Below, piece after piece: positions 25,300 through 33,714 of a stretch of 64,000 nt of DNA. The position numbers and the translations under genes were made by a program. The stretch comes from Flavonifractor sp. An112 (GTDB taxonomy: Bacteria; Bacillota; Clostridia; Oscillospirales; Oscillospiraceae). How positions within the stretch are numbered: the stretch's first letter is position 1; every line of letters starts with the position of its first letter. The stretch is taken from the NCBI RefSeq assembly GCF_002161085.1, contig NZ_NFLU01000004.1, forward strand, positions 62,001 to 126,000. The letters run 5' to 3'. The notes under the pieces were generated by a model. That model was not told the DNA's origin and did not search any database. It saw nothing but the letters and a program-made list of their open reading frames with translations.

Positions 25300-26052
25300 A
25301 TGTCTCAGATCAAGGTAGCTCGTTACAGTGATGTGAAGTACGACTTTGTCAACGGCTTTGCCAAGGTGCCGGTGCTGGAAGGGGAGTTCGACCAGGCCCA
25401 CTTCGCCCACTGCGCCCTGCAGCCCGGCTGCTCCGTGACCCCTGACATCTACTCTGTGAAGGAGCACAATCAGCTGTTCATCTTCACCAAGGGCAAGGGC
25501 TACGTGACCACCCCCCGTCAGGCCTGGAACATTGTGGAGCCCGGTGTGTTCGTCCCCGAATTTGATACCGAGCACTTCACCATCACCTGCTCCGCCGACA
25601 GCAAGCAGCCTCTGGAGTACCTGCATATCATCACCGAGCTGAGCGACTACGACAAGACCTGTCTGGTGGAGTCCCGCATGGTGCTGCCCCGGTTCCGCGG
25701 CATTTCCCAGGGCTGGACCTATGACGAGGACTTCAAGGACAACGATATCACCACCTCCATCATGCTGCTGGAGCACCGCAACCTGGGCCGTCTGTCCATG
25801 GGCTGTGTCCGGGGCAAGGGCCCGGTGGAGATCGGTCAGCATATCCACAACGAACTGGCCCAGTGGTATTTCCCCCTGCCCGGCTCCGAGTTTATCTACA
25901 CCGCCGGCGGGGAAGAGGTCAAGATGACCGGCGGCGACCTGTCCTTCACCCCCACCGGCTTCTGGCACGGCAGCAAGGTGGAAGCGGACAAGACCTGCGA
26001 CTACATCTGGTTCGAGATGTGCATCGACGGCTATCCCGGCGAGATCAAGTAA
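25300..26052 (+). CDS. Bicupin protein A (unknown function)
   Basis: Protein of 250 residues with two cupin barrels. The first contains EHNQLFIFTKGKGYV and the second IGQHIHNELAQWYF with the metal-ligand pattern HxHxxE, followed by SFTPTGFWHGS. It is clearly paralogous to the next gene: LSDYDKTCL, LPRFRG, LEHRNLGRLSMG, GQHIHNEL and the end GYPGEIK are shared. Soluble, no signal peptide. I do not recognise a characterised relative; cupins in sugar-acid operons are often isomerases or epimerases (KduI, for example). AAGGAGG precedes the ATG. Confidence 0.8.
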   Translation: MSQIKVARYSDVKYDFVNGFAKVPVLEGEFDQAHFAHCALQPGCSVTPDIYSVKEHNQLFIFTKGKGYVTTPRQAWNIVEPGVFVPEFDTEHFTITCSADSKQPLEYLHIITELSDYDKTCLVESRMVLPRFRGISQGWTYDEDFKDNDITTSIMLLEHRNLGRLSMGCVRGKGPVEIGQHIHNELAQWYFPLPGSEFIYTAGGEEVKMTGGDLSFTPTGFWHGSKVEADKTCDYIWFEMCIDGYPGEIK

Positions 26053-26102
26053 GATATCCATCCACTACACATTATCTATTTCAATGAAAAGGGGAATGTA
26101 CC

Positions 26103-26852
26103 ATGGCTCTGGTTCAGATTTCGAGAGGCGCTGAGGTCAAGCACAACTATGTGGACGGCGTGTCCCGGGTGCCCATCCTGGAGGGCGCTTACCATGACGC
26201 GACGGTGGAGCGCATCTCCATCCAGCCCGGCGCCGACCTGACCCCGGAGATCTTCTCCCGTCAGGAGCACAATCAGGTGTTTCTCATCACCGCCGGCAAG
26301 GGCTACATCGTCACCCCCCGCCGGGTGTTCAACATCACCGAGGTCTCCGTGTTCGTGCCCGACTTTGACAAGGAGCAGTTTACCTTCCACTGCGCCGCCG
26401 ACGCCAAGGAAAATATGGAGATTGTTCACTTCGTCACCGAGCTGAGCGACTACGACAAGACCTGCCTGAAGGAGTCCCACCTGACTCTGCCCCGGTTCCG
26501 GGGTGTGTCCCAGGCCTGGCATTACAAGGAGGACTTCACCGGCGCCGACATTCAGCAGATGATGCTCATCGAGCACCGCAATCTGGGCCGCCTGTCCATG
26601 GGCGCCAACTTCGGCACCGGCCCCAACTACATCGGCCAGCACATCCACAATGAGCTGGAGCAGTGGTACATCATGTTGCCCGGGGCCTCCTTCACCTACA
26701 CCGCCGAGGACGAGAAGATCCATGTGGTGGGCGGCGACGTGACCTACACCCCCCACGGCTCCCACCACGGCAGCGAGTGCGCCGAGGGCGAGAAGTTCGC
26801 CTATGTGTGGTTCGAGCTGTGTGAGAACGGCTATCCCGGCGAGATCAAGTAA
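26103..26852 (+). CDS. Bicupin protein B (paralogue of the preceding gene)
   Basis: Protein of 249 residues, roughly half identical by eye to bicupin A and collinear with it over its whole length. The second cupin keeps IGQHIHNELEQWY; the first keeps EHNQVFLITAGKGYI. Differences concentrate in the N-terminal barrel and near the mouth of the second barrel (YTPHGSHHGSECAEG against SFTPTGFWHGSKVEA). The tandem arrangement and conserved ends suggest a heteromeric enzyme or two enzymes acting on related substrates. The next start codon is two bases after its stop. Confidence 0.8.
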   Translation: MALVQISRGAEVKHNYVDGVSRVPILEGAYHDATVERISIQPGADLTPEIFSRQEHNQVFLITAGKGYIVTPRRVFNITEVSVFVPDFDKEQFTFHCAADAKENMEIVHFVTELSDYDKTCLKESHLTLPRFRGVSQAWHYKEDFTGADIQQMMLIEHRNLGRLSMGANFGTGPNYIGQHIHNELEQWYIMLPGASFTYTAEDEKIHVVGGDVTYTPHGSHHGSECAEGEKFAYVWFELCENGYPGEIK

Positions 26853-26854
26853 GG

Positions 26855-27697
26855 ATGGCCCGGAATTGGGAGCTGCTGGGCTCCAACAGTACCTACAGCC
26901 ATATGCCCCTGGAGGCCTGCCTGGACGACCTGGTGGAGCTTGGGTTGACGGCCCTGGACTTCGTACCCCAGACGCCCCATTTCTGGTGCAGCCATACTGA
27001 GATGGGGGACGCCGCCGCCCTCCGGCGAATGCTGGAGGAGAGAGGCCTGCGGGCCGCGGTGGTCACCCCGCCTCCCTATCGCTATTCCATCACCGCCCCG
27101 GCGGGGATGCAGCGGCAGTCCACGCTGGACTATTACCGCCGCTGTATCCTGCTGGCGGCCTCCCTGGGGGCCGACCGGGTGGTGCTGGGGGCGGAGGGGG
27201 CCTGCTGGGACCTGGAACGGGACAGACTGCTGGACCAGGCGGCGGAGCTGCTGGACAGGCTGTGTCCAGCGGCAGAGGCCGCTCAGGTGAAGCTGCTGCT
27301 CATGCCGGTGCTGGGCCCCGACGCCCCTCTGGCCGCCCAGTCCCCTGTGCTGGGATCGGCGGAGGAGATCCTGGGCGTAATCCGCCGGGTGGACAGCCCC
27401 TGGCTGGGGGCCTGCCTGGATACCAACGCCATGAGCGTGTGGGGAGACGATATCCCCGGCTGGTTTGCCCGGCTGGGAACCTGCACCGAGCTGGTTCGGC
27501 TGTGCGACGGCAATTACCACGGCTGGCGGGCCTGGGGGGAAGGATGCCTGCCCATGGACCACTATCTGGAACAGCTGGAGACGGCAGGTTACCGGGGAGA
27601 ACTCTCTCTGCTGCTGCCCGGCGAGCGCTATGTGGACCGGCCCGGCTATCCGCTGAGGCAGGCTCTGGCGGCGCTGAGAACAGGGGGGAGGACATGA
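26855..27697 (+). CDS. Sugar phosphate isomerase/epimerase-like TIM barrel A
   Basis: Xylose isomerase-like TIM barrel (AP_endonuc_2 superfamily), 280 residues. Strand motifs include LTALDFVPQTPHFW, LGADRVVLGAEG, LGACLDTNAM (metal-ligand Asp region) and VRLCDGNYHGWRAWGEG. Members isomerise or epimerise sugars or sugar acids using a divalent metal. Two bases after bicupin B and overlapping the next gene by ATGA, so all are co-translated. A metal-ligand Glu is less obvious than in the following paralogue, so partial loss of activity is possible. Confidence 0.8.
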   Translation: MARNWELLGSNSTYSHMPLEACLDDLVELGLTALDFVPQTPHFWCSHTEMGDAAALRRMLEERGLRAAVVTPPPYRYSITAPAGMQRQSTLDYYRRCILLAASLGADRVVLGAEGACWDLERDRLLDQAAELLDRLCPAAEAAQVKLLLMPVLGPDAPLAAQSPVLGSAEEILGVIRRVDSPWLGACLDTNAMSVWGDDIPGWFARLGTCTELVRLCDGNYHGWRAWGEGCLPMDHYLEQLETAGYRGELSLLLPGERYVDRPGYPLRQALAALRTGGRT

Positions 27698-28530
27698 AGG
27701 GTATCCGACGCGGCCAGCTGGTGAACATGAACCAGCACTACCGCCGGTTTTCTCTGGACTACTTCCTGGACTGCCAGCGGAAGCTGGGCTTTCGCCAGAT
27801 CGAGCTGTGGTGCGGGGCTTCCCACTTCTGGCTGGATCACACCGGCTATGACGACGTATCGGTGCTGAAAAGCAAGCTGAAGGACCACGGCGTGAAGGTG
27901 GTATCCATTACCGCCCCCAGCATGGCCTACCAGTACCAGTACGCCGCCCAGGACAGGGATCAGCTGGAATACTCCTTCCGTTACTTCTCCAACGCCATCC
28001 ATCTGGCCGCTGAACTGGGGGCCGACCGGGTGGTGGTCAACTCCGGCTGGGGTTACCTGGGGGAGGAGGAGGACACCATGTGGAACCGGTGCCGGGATCA
28101 TCTCTGCCGTCTGTGCAGGGTGGCCCAACCCCTGGGCGTGAACCTGGTGATGGAATCCCTGCGGGACGATGAGAGCAACCTGGTCTACAACCTGGAACGA
28201 GCTGTACGGATGTACCGGGAGGTGGATCACCCCAGTCTGAAAATGATGGTGGACAACATTGCCACCGGAGCGGCGGGGGAGAGCCTGGAGGACTGGTTCC
28301 GGGCTTTCGGCTCGGACCTGATCCATATGCACTTTCTGGACGGCGACCCCTGGCTCCACAACATCTGGGGAGACGGCAACACCTCCTTGTCCCAACAGAT
28401 TCAAATCATGAACCAATGGAACTATACCGGCTACCTGGTGCAGGAGGTGGCGGATGAGCACTACTTCTCCGACCCCTTCGAGGCAGACCGGAAAAACCTC
28501 CGGGTACTGGAGCGGTTCCTGGAGGATTGA
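27694..28530 (+). CDS. Sugar phosphate isomerase/epimerase-like TIM barrel B
   Basis: Second xylose isomerase-like TIM barrel, 278 residues, paralogous to the preceding gene. FRQIELWCGASHFWLDH, LGADRVVVNSGWGYLGEE, VNLVMESLRDDESN (metal-ligand Glu), LKMMVDNI, LIHMHFLDGDPW and VQEVADEHYF cover the barrel strands with the usual Glu-Asp-His-Glu metal set. ATG 27694 overlaps the upstream stop (ATGA) and follows GGGGGGAGGAC. The product is cytosolic; the substrate is unknown, but the operon implies a sugar acid. Confidence 0.82.
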   Translation: MKGIRRGQLVNMNQHYRRFSLDYFLDCQRKLGFRQIELWCGASHFWLDHTGYDDVSVLKSKLKDHGVKVVSITAPSMAYQYQYAAQDRDQLEYSFRYFSNAIHLAAELGADRVVVNSGWGYLGEEEDTMWNRCRDHLCRLCRVAQPLGVNLVMESLRDDESNLVYNLERAVRMYREVDHPSLKMMVDNIATGAAGESLEDWFRAFGSDLIHMHFLDGDPWLHNIWGDGNTSLSQQIQIMNQWNYTGYLVQEVADEHYFSDPFEADRKNLRVLERFLED

Positions 28531-28591
28531 GCGTTATTTCCCGATGCGCCCCATCGGTAAATAAAATCAAATGTAAGGAAAGGTGAACATC

Positions 28592-29494
28592 ATGAAGCTG
28601 AAAAGATTGATCCCCTCGGTCCTCTCTCTTGCACTGGTCTTTTCCCTGGCCGCCTGCGGCGGCGGCGGCAGCGGCAGCGCCAACACTCCCGCTCAGAATG
28701 AGACTACCCCCGCCCAGAGCGAGACCACCCCGGCTCAGACCGAGGGCGACGGTTCCCTGCAGCGTGTCCTGGACGCCGGCAAGCTGACCATCGGCGCCGA
28801 GGGCAACTGGATCCCCTATGTGTACAATGAGGACGGCACCGGCGAGCTCACCGGCTTTGAGGTGGAGGTGGCCAAGGAAGTGGCTTCCCGCCTGGGCGTG
28901 GAGGCCGAGTTCCAGATCTCCGACAGCTGGGACCCCGTGCTGGCCGGCCTGGACGCCGCCCGCTATGACATCGTCATCTGCGGCGTGAACCCCAACCCCG
29001 AGCGCCAGGAGAAGTATGCCTGCACCATCGCCTATGCCGAGAACCCCTACTGCCTGGTGGTCAACGGCGACAACACCGAGATCACCTCCTTTGATGACCT
29101 GAGCGGCAAGCTGTGCATCAACTCTCCCTCCTCCGCCGCCGGCCAGATCGCCCAGCGCTACGGCGCCACCACCGCTGACGGCGACCTGACCGCCGCCATG
29201 GAGCAGCTCAACACCGGCCGTGCCGACGCCCATGTGAACAACGTGGCCGCTGTGGACGCCTATATGGCTGAGCGCCCCGACGTGAACGTGAAGATCGCGG
29301 CTACCTATGAGCCCGACGAGGAGAACCGCTACGAGATCGAGTCTGCCGCCATGCTCCGCAAGGAGGACCAGGAGCTGTGCGACAAGGTCTCCGAGATTCT
29401 GCAGAGCATGATCGACGACGGCACCCTGTACGACCTGACTGTGGAGTACTTTGGCCAGGCCGTGGCCGACAGCACCAGCATCTATCAGAAGTAA
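28592..29494 (+). CDS. Polar amino acid-type solute-binding lipoprotein
   Basis: Extracellular binding lipoprotein of 300 residues (SBP_bac_3 fold). A signal peptide LSLALVFSLAACGG is followed by a repetitive linker in which NETTPAQSETTPAQ repeats. ITIGAEGNWIP-type opening (KLTIGAEGNWIPYV), GFEVEVAKEVASRLG and AARYDIVICGVNPNPER are family landmarks. ATG 28592 is used with AAGGAAAGG upstream; a GTG nine bases earlier overlaps that RBS. A hairpin follows, then the permease gene. Confidence 0.9.
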   Translation: MKLKRLIPSVLSLALVFSLAACGGGGSGSANTPAQNETTPAQSETTPAQTEGDGSLQRVLDAGKLTIGAEGNWIPYVYNEDGTGELTGFEVEVAKEVASRLGVEAEFQISDSWDPVLAGLDAARYDIVICGVNPNPERQEKYACTIAYAENPYCLVVNGDNTEITSFDDLSGKLCINSPSSAAGQIAQRYGATTADGDLTAAMEQLNTGRADAHVNNVAAVDAYMAERPDVNVKIAATYEPDEENRYEIESAAMLRKEDQELCDKVSEILQSMIDDGTLYDLTVEYFGQAVADSTSIYQK

Positions 29495-29507
29495 GCACAC
29501 ACAGGCG

Positions 29508-29534
29508 GAGGGGACTGCCGCCGGCAGTCCCCTC
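29508..29534 (+). other. Intergenic hairpin between SBP and permease genes
   Basis: GAGGGGACTGCC pairs with GGCAGTCCCCTC around a three-base loop, with no T run. It is typical of elements that stabilise binding-protein mRNA and lower downstream expression rather than a full terminator. Confidence 0.6.
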
Positions 29535-29582
29535 GCCCCGATCAACTTTAATACTTATTACACTCGAAGGAGGTGGGCCGCT

Positions 29583-30254
29583 GTGGAACAACTGGAACTG
29601 CTGATAAACTCTTTCTGGCCCATGTTTAAAGCCGGATTGTTGATTTCCGTCCCGCTGATGTTGGTATCCTTTGCCATGGGCCTGGTACTGGCCTTTGCCC
29701 TGGCGCTGATGCGTATGTCCAAGATCGCGCCCTTCAAGGCCGTGGCCTGGTTCGTGGTCTGGGTCATCCGCGGCACCCCTCTTCTGGTCCAGATCTATGT
29801 GATTTATTTCGGCCTGCCCTCGGTGGGGCTGGTCCTGGCTCCCATTCCGTCGGCCATTCTGGCCCTTACAATCAGCCAGGGCGCCTATAACTCCGAAGTC
29901 ATCCGTGCCGCCCTGGGCTCCATCCCCAAAGGCCAGTTTGAGGCCTGCCGGGCTCTGGGCCTGAACAAATTGCAGACCATGCGGAAGGTCATCATCCCCC
30001 AGGCAGCTCTGGTGGCGGTGCCCTCCCTGGGCAACTCCTTTATCAGCCTGCTGAAGGATACCTCCCTGGTATCCACCATCACCGTGGCCGAGATCATGAT
30101 GACGGCCAAGACCATCAATGCCACCGCCTTTGAGCCCCTGCTGCTCTATGTGGAGGCCGGCGTGGTGTACCTGATCTTCAGCACCGTCCTGACGCAGCTG
30201 CAGGGAATGCTGGAGAAGAAGCTGGGCAAGCATCTGGTTGATTCCAGAGCCTGA
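29583..30254 (+). CDS. Polar amino acid-type ABC transporter permease
   Basis: Inner-membrane permease of the PAAT family (HisM/GlnP-like), 223 residues with about five helices. The family motif IRGTPLLVQIYVIYFGLP and the EAA loop FEACRALGLNKLQTMRKVII are clear. The start is GTG 29583, preceded by AAGGAGGTGGGCC, one of the strongest Shine-Dalgarno sites in the operon; the longer open frame upstream is not used. It probably works as a homodimer with the ATPase at 24539 and SBP at 28592. Confidence 0.92.
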   Translation: MEQLELLINSFWPMFKAGLLISVPLMLVSFAMGLVLAFALALMRMSKIAPFKAVAWFVVWVIRGTPLLVQIYVIYFGLPSVGLVLAPIPSAILALTISQGAYNSEVIRAALGSIPKGQFEACRALGLNKLQTMRKVIIPQAALVAVPSLGNSFISLLKDTSLVSTITVAEIMMTAKTINATAFEPLLLYVEAGVVYLIFSTVLTQLQGMLEKKLGKHLVDSRA

Positions 30255-30273
30255 ATAAGAGAGGCAATCACTC

Positions 30274-31887
30274 ATGTTACATTTGAATACACAGGGCCTG
30301 CGGGATACCGCGGCCTGGGAGGCGGCGGGCATCGCCCTTCCCCGGTACAATGTGCAGACGGTGCGCAAGCGCACCTGGGAGAGCCCTGCCTGGGTCCACT
30401 TTGGCGCGGGCAACATCTTCCGGGGCTTCCTGGCCGCCGCCCAGCAGACCCTTTTGAATACCGGCGGAGCCAATACCGGTATCATTGCCGCCGAGTCCTT
30501 CGATTTTCAGATCATTGACAATGTCTATACCCCTTACGACAGCCTGAGCCTGCTGGTCCGCATGGCGGCCGACCGCCTCAATCAGATGGAGGTGATCGGC
30601 AGCGTGGCCGGGGGCCTGAAGGCCGACTGCCAGGGCCCCGACTGGGACAGGCTGGTGAAGGTGTTCCAGTCTCCCACCCTGCAAATGGCCAGCTTTACCA
30701 TCACCGAGAAGGGTTACGCTCTCACCGGGCTGAAGGGTGATTTGCAGCCGGTGGTGGAGCGGGACCTGGAGAGCGGCCCAGACTGTCCCAGACACACCAT
30801 GTCCATCGCCGCCGCCCTGCTCTACCGGCGGTTCCAGGCGGGGGGAGCCCCCATCGCCATGGTGAGCATGGACAACTGCGCCCAGAACGGTCAAAAGCTC
30901 CAGGATGCGGTGGAGCGCATCGCCGCCGGATGGCTGGAGCGAGGCATGGTACCTCAGGACTTCTTGACCTGGCTGACCGACAGAAGTAAGGTGACCTTCC
31001 CCTGGTCCATGATCGACAAGATCACCCCCCATCCCTCCCAGAAGGTACAGCAGGAGCTGGAGGGCCTGGGCCTGGCGGATATGACCATCAGCAAAACCAA
31101 CACCGGCACCCTCATTGCTCCCTTCGTCAACGCGGAGATCACCGAGTATCTGGTACTGGAGGATACCTTCCCCAATGGACGGCCCGCCCTGGAGCGGGCG
31201 GGGGTGTACCTCACCGACCGGACCACCGTGGAGAAGGCGGAGAAGATGAAGGTGGGTACCTGCCTTAATCCTCTTCATACCGCCCTGGCGGTGTTCGGCT
31301 GCCTGCTGGGCTACACCTCCATTGCCGCCGAGATGGGAGATGCCGACCTGAAGGCCCTGGTGGAGCACATCGCCGCCGAGAGCCTGCCGGTGGTGGAGGA
31401 CCCGGGTATCCTCAGCCCCCGAGCCTTCATCGACGAGGTGCTGAACAAGCGCTTCCCCAATCCTGCCATACCCGATACCCCACAGCGCATTGCCGCCGAC
31501 TGTTCTCAGAAGATCCCTGTCCGCTACGGCGGAACCCTGCAGCGGTATGAGAAGCGGCCCGACCTGGATCTGTCCGGCCTGGTGTACATCCCACTGGTGT
31601 TTGCCGGCTGGTGCCGGTACTTGCTGGGCCTGGACGACCAGGGCAGGGAGATGCCGGTGAGCCCCGATCCGCTGGCGGCTCAGTTGCAATCCTATCTGAC
31701 CGGAATCACCCTGGGCCGGCCGGAGTCCTGTACCGATCAGCTTAAACCCATCCTGTCCAACGCCGCCATTTTCGGCGTGGACCTGTACCAGTCCGACCTG
31801 GGCCGGAAGGCGGAGGAGGCCTTCCGGGCTATGCTGGCCGGACCGGGCGCGGTGCGTGCCGCCCTGCGGCATTATTTATCGCTCTGA
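30274..31887 (+). CDS. uxuB: D-mannonate oxidoreductase (fructuronate reductase)
   Basis: NADH-dependent reduction of D-fructuronate to D-mannonate. 537 residues, mannitol dehydrogenase superfamily: HFGAGNIFRGF is the nucleotide-binding start, KVGTCLNPLHTALAVFG holds the catalytic Lys-Asn-His set, and LVLEDTFPNGRP is a conserved loop. Somewhat longer than E. coli UxuB (486). Its separate tagaturonate-specific relative lies at 34789. The gene follows the permease by 19 bases. Confidence 0.92.
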   Translation: MLHLNTQGLRDTAAWEAAGIALPRYNVQTVRKRTWESPAWVHFGAGNIFRGFLAAAQQTLLNTGGANTGIIAAESFDFQIIDNVYTPYDSLSLLVRMAADRLNQMEVIGSVAGGLKADCQGPDWDRLVKVFQSPTLQMASFTITEKGYALTGLKGDLQPVVERDLESGPDCPRHTMSIAAALLYRRFQAGGAPIAMVSMDNCAQNGQKLQDAVERIAAGWLERGMVPQDFLTWLTDRSKVTFPWSMIDKITPHPSQKVQQELEGLGLADMTISKTNTGTLIAPFVNAEITEYLVLEDTFPNGRPALERAGVYLTDRTTVEKAEKMKVGTCLNPLHTALAVFGCLLGYTSIAAEMGDADLKALVEHIAAESLPVVEDPGILSPRAFIDEVLNKRFPNPAIPDTPQRIAADCSQKIPVRYGGTLQRYEKRPDLDLSGLVYIPLVFAGWCRYLLGLDDQGREMPVSPDPLAAQLQSYLTGITLGRPESCTDQLKPILSNAAIFGVDLYQSDLGRKAEEAFRAMLAGPGAVRAALRHYLSL

Positions 31888-31911
31888 CGGAGCACAAGGA
31901 GAGAGATAGTC

Positions 31912-32988
31912 ATGAAGATGACGTTTCGCTGGTATGGGAGCCAGATGGATCCTATTCCGCTGCGCTATATCAAGCAGATCCCCAACATGAGCGGTGTGGT
32001 CACCTCCCTGATGGATATGCCCGCAGGCGCCCTCTGGCCGGAGGAGCGTATCCAGGCCCTGAAGCAGGAGGTCAATGACGCTGGCCTGGAGATGGAGGTC
32101 ATTGAGAGTGTCAATGTCCACGAGGACATCAAGCTGGGCCTGCCCAGCCGGGACCAGTACATCGAAGCCTATCAGGAGACCATCCGCCGTCTGGGCAGGG
32201 CGGGGGTCAAGGTGATCTGCTACAACTTTATGCCCGTGTTCGACTGGACCCGCAGTGACCTGTTCAAACCCCGGCCCGATGGGGCCGCTGTGCTGGCCTA
32301 TGACCAGGCGGTCATTGACCGCATCACTGATCCCCAGGCCTTTGCCGACCAGATTCAGCAGGGAGCGGGGGAGTTTGAGATGGCGGGCTGGGAGCCTGAG
32401 CGTATGGCGGAGATTAAGTCCCTCTTCGCACAGTACGCCAGCGTATCCCACCAGGACCTGCGCAACAATCTGGCCTATTTTCTGAAAGCCATCATTCCCG
32501 TCTGTGAGCAGTACGATGTGAAAATGGCCATCCATCCTGACGATCCACCCTGGGACATCTTCGGCCTGCCCCGGATCTATACCAGCGCTGAGGATATCCG
32601 TCAGATCCTGGCCATGGTAGACAGCCCTTATAACTGCCTGACCCTGTGCTCCGGGTCCCTGGGTTCCAATCCCAACAACGATATCCCCGCTTTGGTGCGG
32701 GAGTTCGGCAGCCAGGGCCGCATCCCCTTCGCCCACGTCCGCAACATCAAATTTACCGGCCCCGGCCAGTTCGAGGAGGCGGCTCACTTCTCCGCCGACG
32801 GCAGCCTGGACCTGTACGAGATCATGAAGGCCTACTACGACGTGGGGATGGACTTCTATGTCCGGCCCGATCACGGTCGAATGATCTGGGACGAGAAGGG
32901 AAGGGCGGGCTATGGCCTGTTTGACCGGGCTCTGGGCGCTTCCTATCTCAACGGCCTGTGGGAGGCCATCGAAAAAGACCATCAATAA
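31912..32988 (+). CDS. uxuA: Mannonate dehydratase
   Basis: Dehydrates D-mannonate to 2-keto-3-deoxygluconate. 358 residues, TIM-barrel UxuA type: FRWYGSQMDPIPLRYIKQIP at the N-terminus, CYNFMPVFDWTRSDL, MAIHPDDPPWDIFGLPRI and VRPDHGRMIWDEKGRAGYGL carry the metal and substrate ligands. Paired with uxuB, as in E. coli. A hairpin without a strong T run separates it from eda. Confidence 0.95.
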   Translation: MKMTFRWYGSQMDPIPLRYIKQIPNMSGVVTSLMDMPAGALWPEERIQALKQEVNDAGLEMEVIESVNVHEDIKLGLPSRDQYIEAYQETIRRLGRAGVKVICYNFMPVFDWTRSDLFKPRPDGAAVLAYDQAVIDRITDPQAFADQIQQGAGEFEMAGWEPERMAEIKSLFAQYASVSHQDLRNNLAYFLKAIIPVCEQYDVKMAIHPDDPPWDIFGLPRIYTSAEDIRQILAMVDSPYNCLTLCSGSLGSNPNNDIPALVREFGSQGRIPFAHVRNIKFTGPGQFEEAAHFSADGSLDLYEIMKAYYDVGMDFYVRPDHGRMIWDEKGRAGYGLFDRALGASYLNGLWEAIEKDHQ

Positions 32989-32996
32989 CAGTGCGC

Positions 32997-33037
32997 GGCG
33001 CGTCCGGCCGGGGTGAAAGCCGCGTGCCGGACGCGCC
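32997..33037 (+). other. Intra-operon hairpin between uxuA and eda
   Basis: Twelve-base-pair stem GGCGCGTCCGGC / GCCGGACGCGCC followed by CCTTCTTT. The T run is broken, so it may be a weak attenuator or mRNA-processing element rather than a full terminator. Confidence 0.5.
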
Positions 33038-33069
33038 CCTTCTTTGTGAAGAAAACAGGAGGCATAACT

Positions 33070-33714
33070 ATGGACGCCATTTCCAAGCGCATTTCTGAGA
33101 TCGGCGTGGTGCCGGTCATCAAACTCAACCATCCCCAGGAGGACGCCGCTCCGCTGGCTCATGCCCTGTGCGCCGGTGGGGTGCCGGTGGCGGAGGTCAC
33201 CTTCCGGGCCGCCGGAGCTGCCCAGGCCATCCGCCTTATGACCGAAGCCTGCCCGGATATGCTGGTAGGGGCGGGTACCGTCCTTACCACCGATCAGGTG
33301 GACCAGGCTCTGGAGGCCGGGGCCAAATTCATCGTCACCCCCGGCCTGGACCCGGATATCGTTACCTATTGCCAGAGCAAGGGTGTGCCCGTGTTCCCCG
33401 GCTGCACCACCCCTACCGACTACCATACTGCCAATAAGCTGGGGCTGGAGGTACTGAAGTTCTTCCCTGCGGAGCAGTCCGGCGGTCTGGCCAAGATCAA
33501 GGCCATGAGCGCCCCTTTCCCCATGTTCAAGATCATGCCCACCGGCGGCATCTCCCTGAAAAACCTGAAGGAGTATCTGTCCAGCCCGGTGGTGTGCGCC
33601 TGCGGCGGCTCCTATATGGTCACCGCCGATCTCATCGACAATCACAAGTGGGACGAGATCACCGCACTGTGTCAGCAGTCGGTGGCCATCGTCAAGGAGG
33701 TACGAAATGGCTAA
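33070..33714 (+). CDS. eda: 2-keto-3-deoxy-6-phosphogluconate (KDPG) aldolase
   Basis: Class I aldolase cleaving KDPG to pyruvate and glyceraldehyde 3-phosphate; it may also act on 4-hydroxy-2-oxoglutarate. 214 residues. The catalytic glutamate is in VAEVTFR, the Schiff-base lysine in LKFFPAEQSGG, and GAGTVLTTDQV and MPTGGIS are conserved. ATG 33070 follows AGGAGGCATAACT. The gene overlaps kdgK by eight bases. Confidence 0.94.
   Translation: MDAISKRISEIGVVPVIKLNHPQEDAAPLAHALCAGGVPVAEVTFRAAGAAQAIRLMTEACPDMLVGAGTVLTTDQVDQALEAGAKFIVTPGLDPDIVTYCQSKGVPVFPGCTTPTDYHTANKLGLEVLKFFPAEQSGGLAKIKAMSAPFPMFKIMPTGGISLKNLKEYLSSPVVCACGGSYMVTADLIDNHKWDEITALCQQSVAIVKEVRNG

Noticed and set aside
30277-31872. 531-codon minus-strand open frame
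   Set aside because: Exact antisense of uxuB in a GC-rich gene; composition is low-complexity and no RBS is present.
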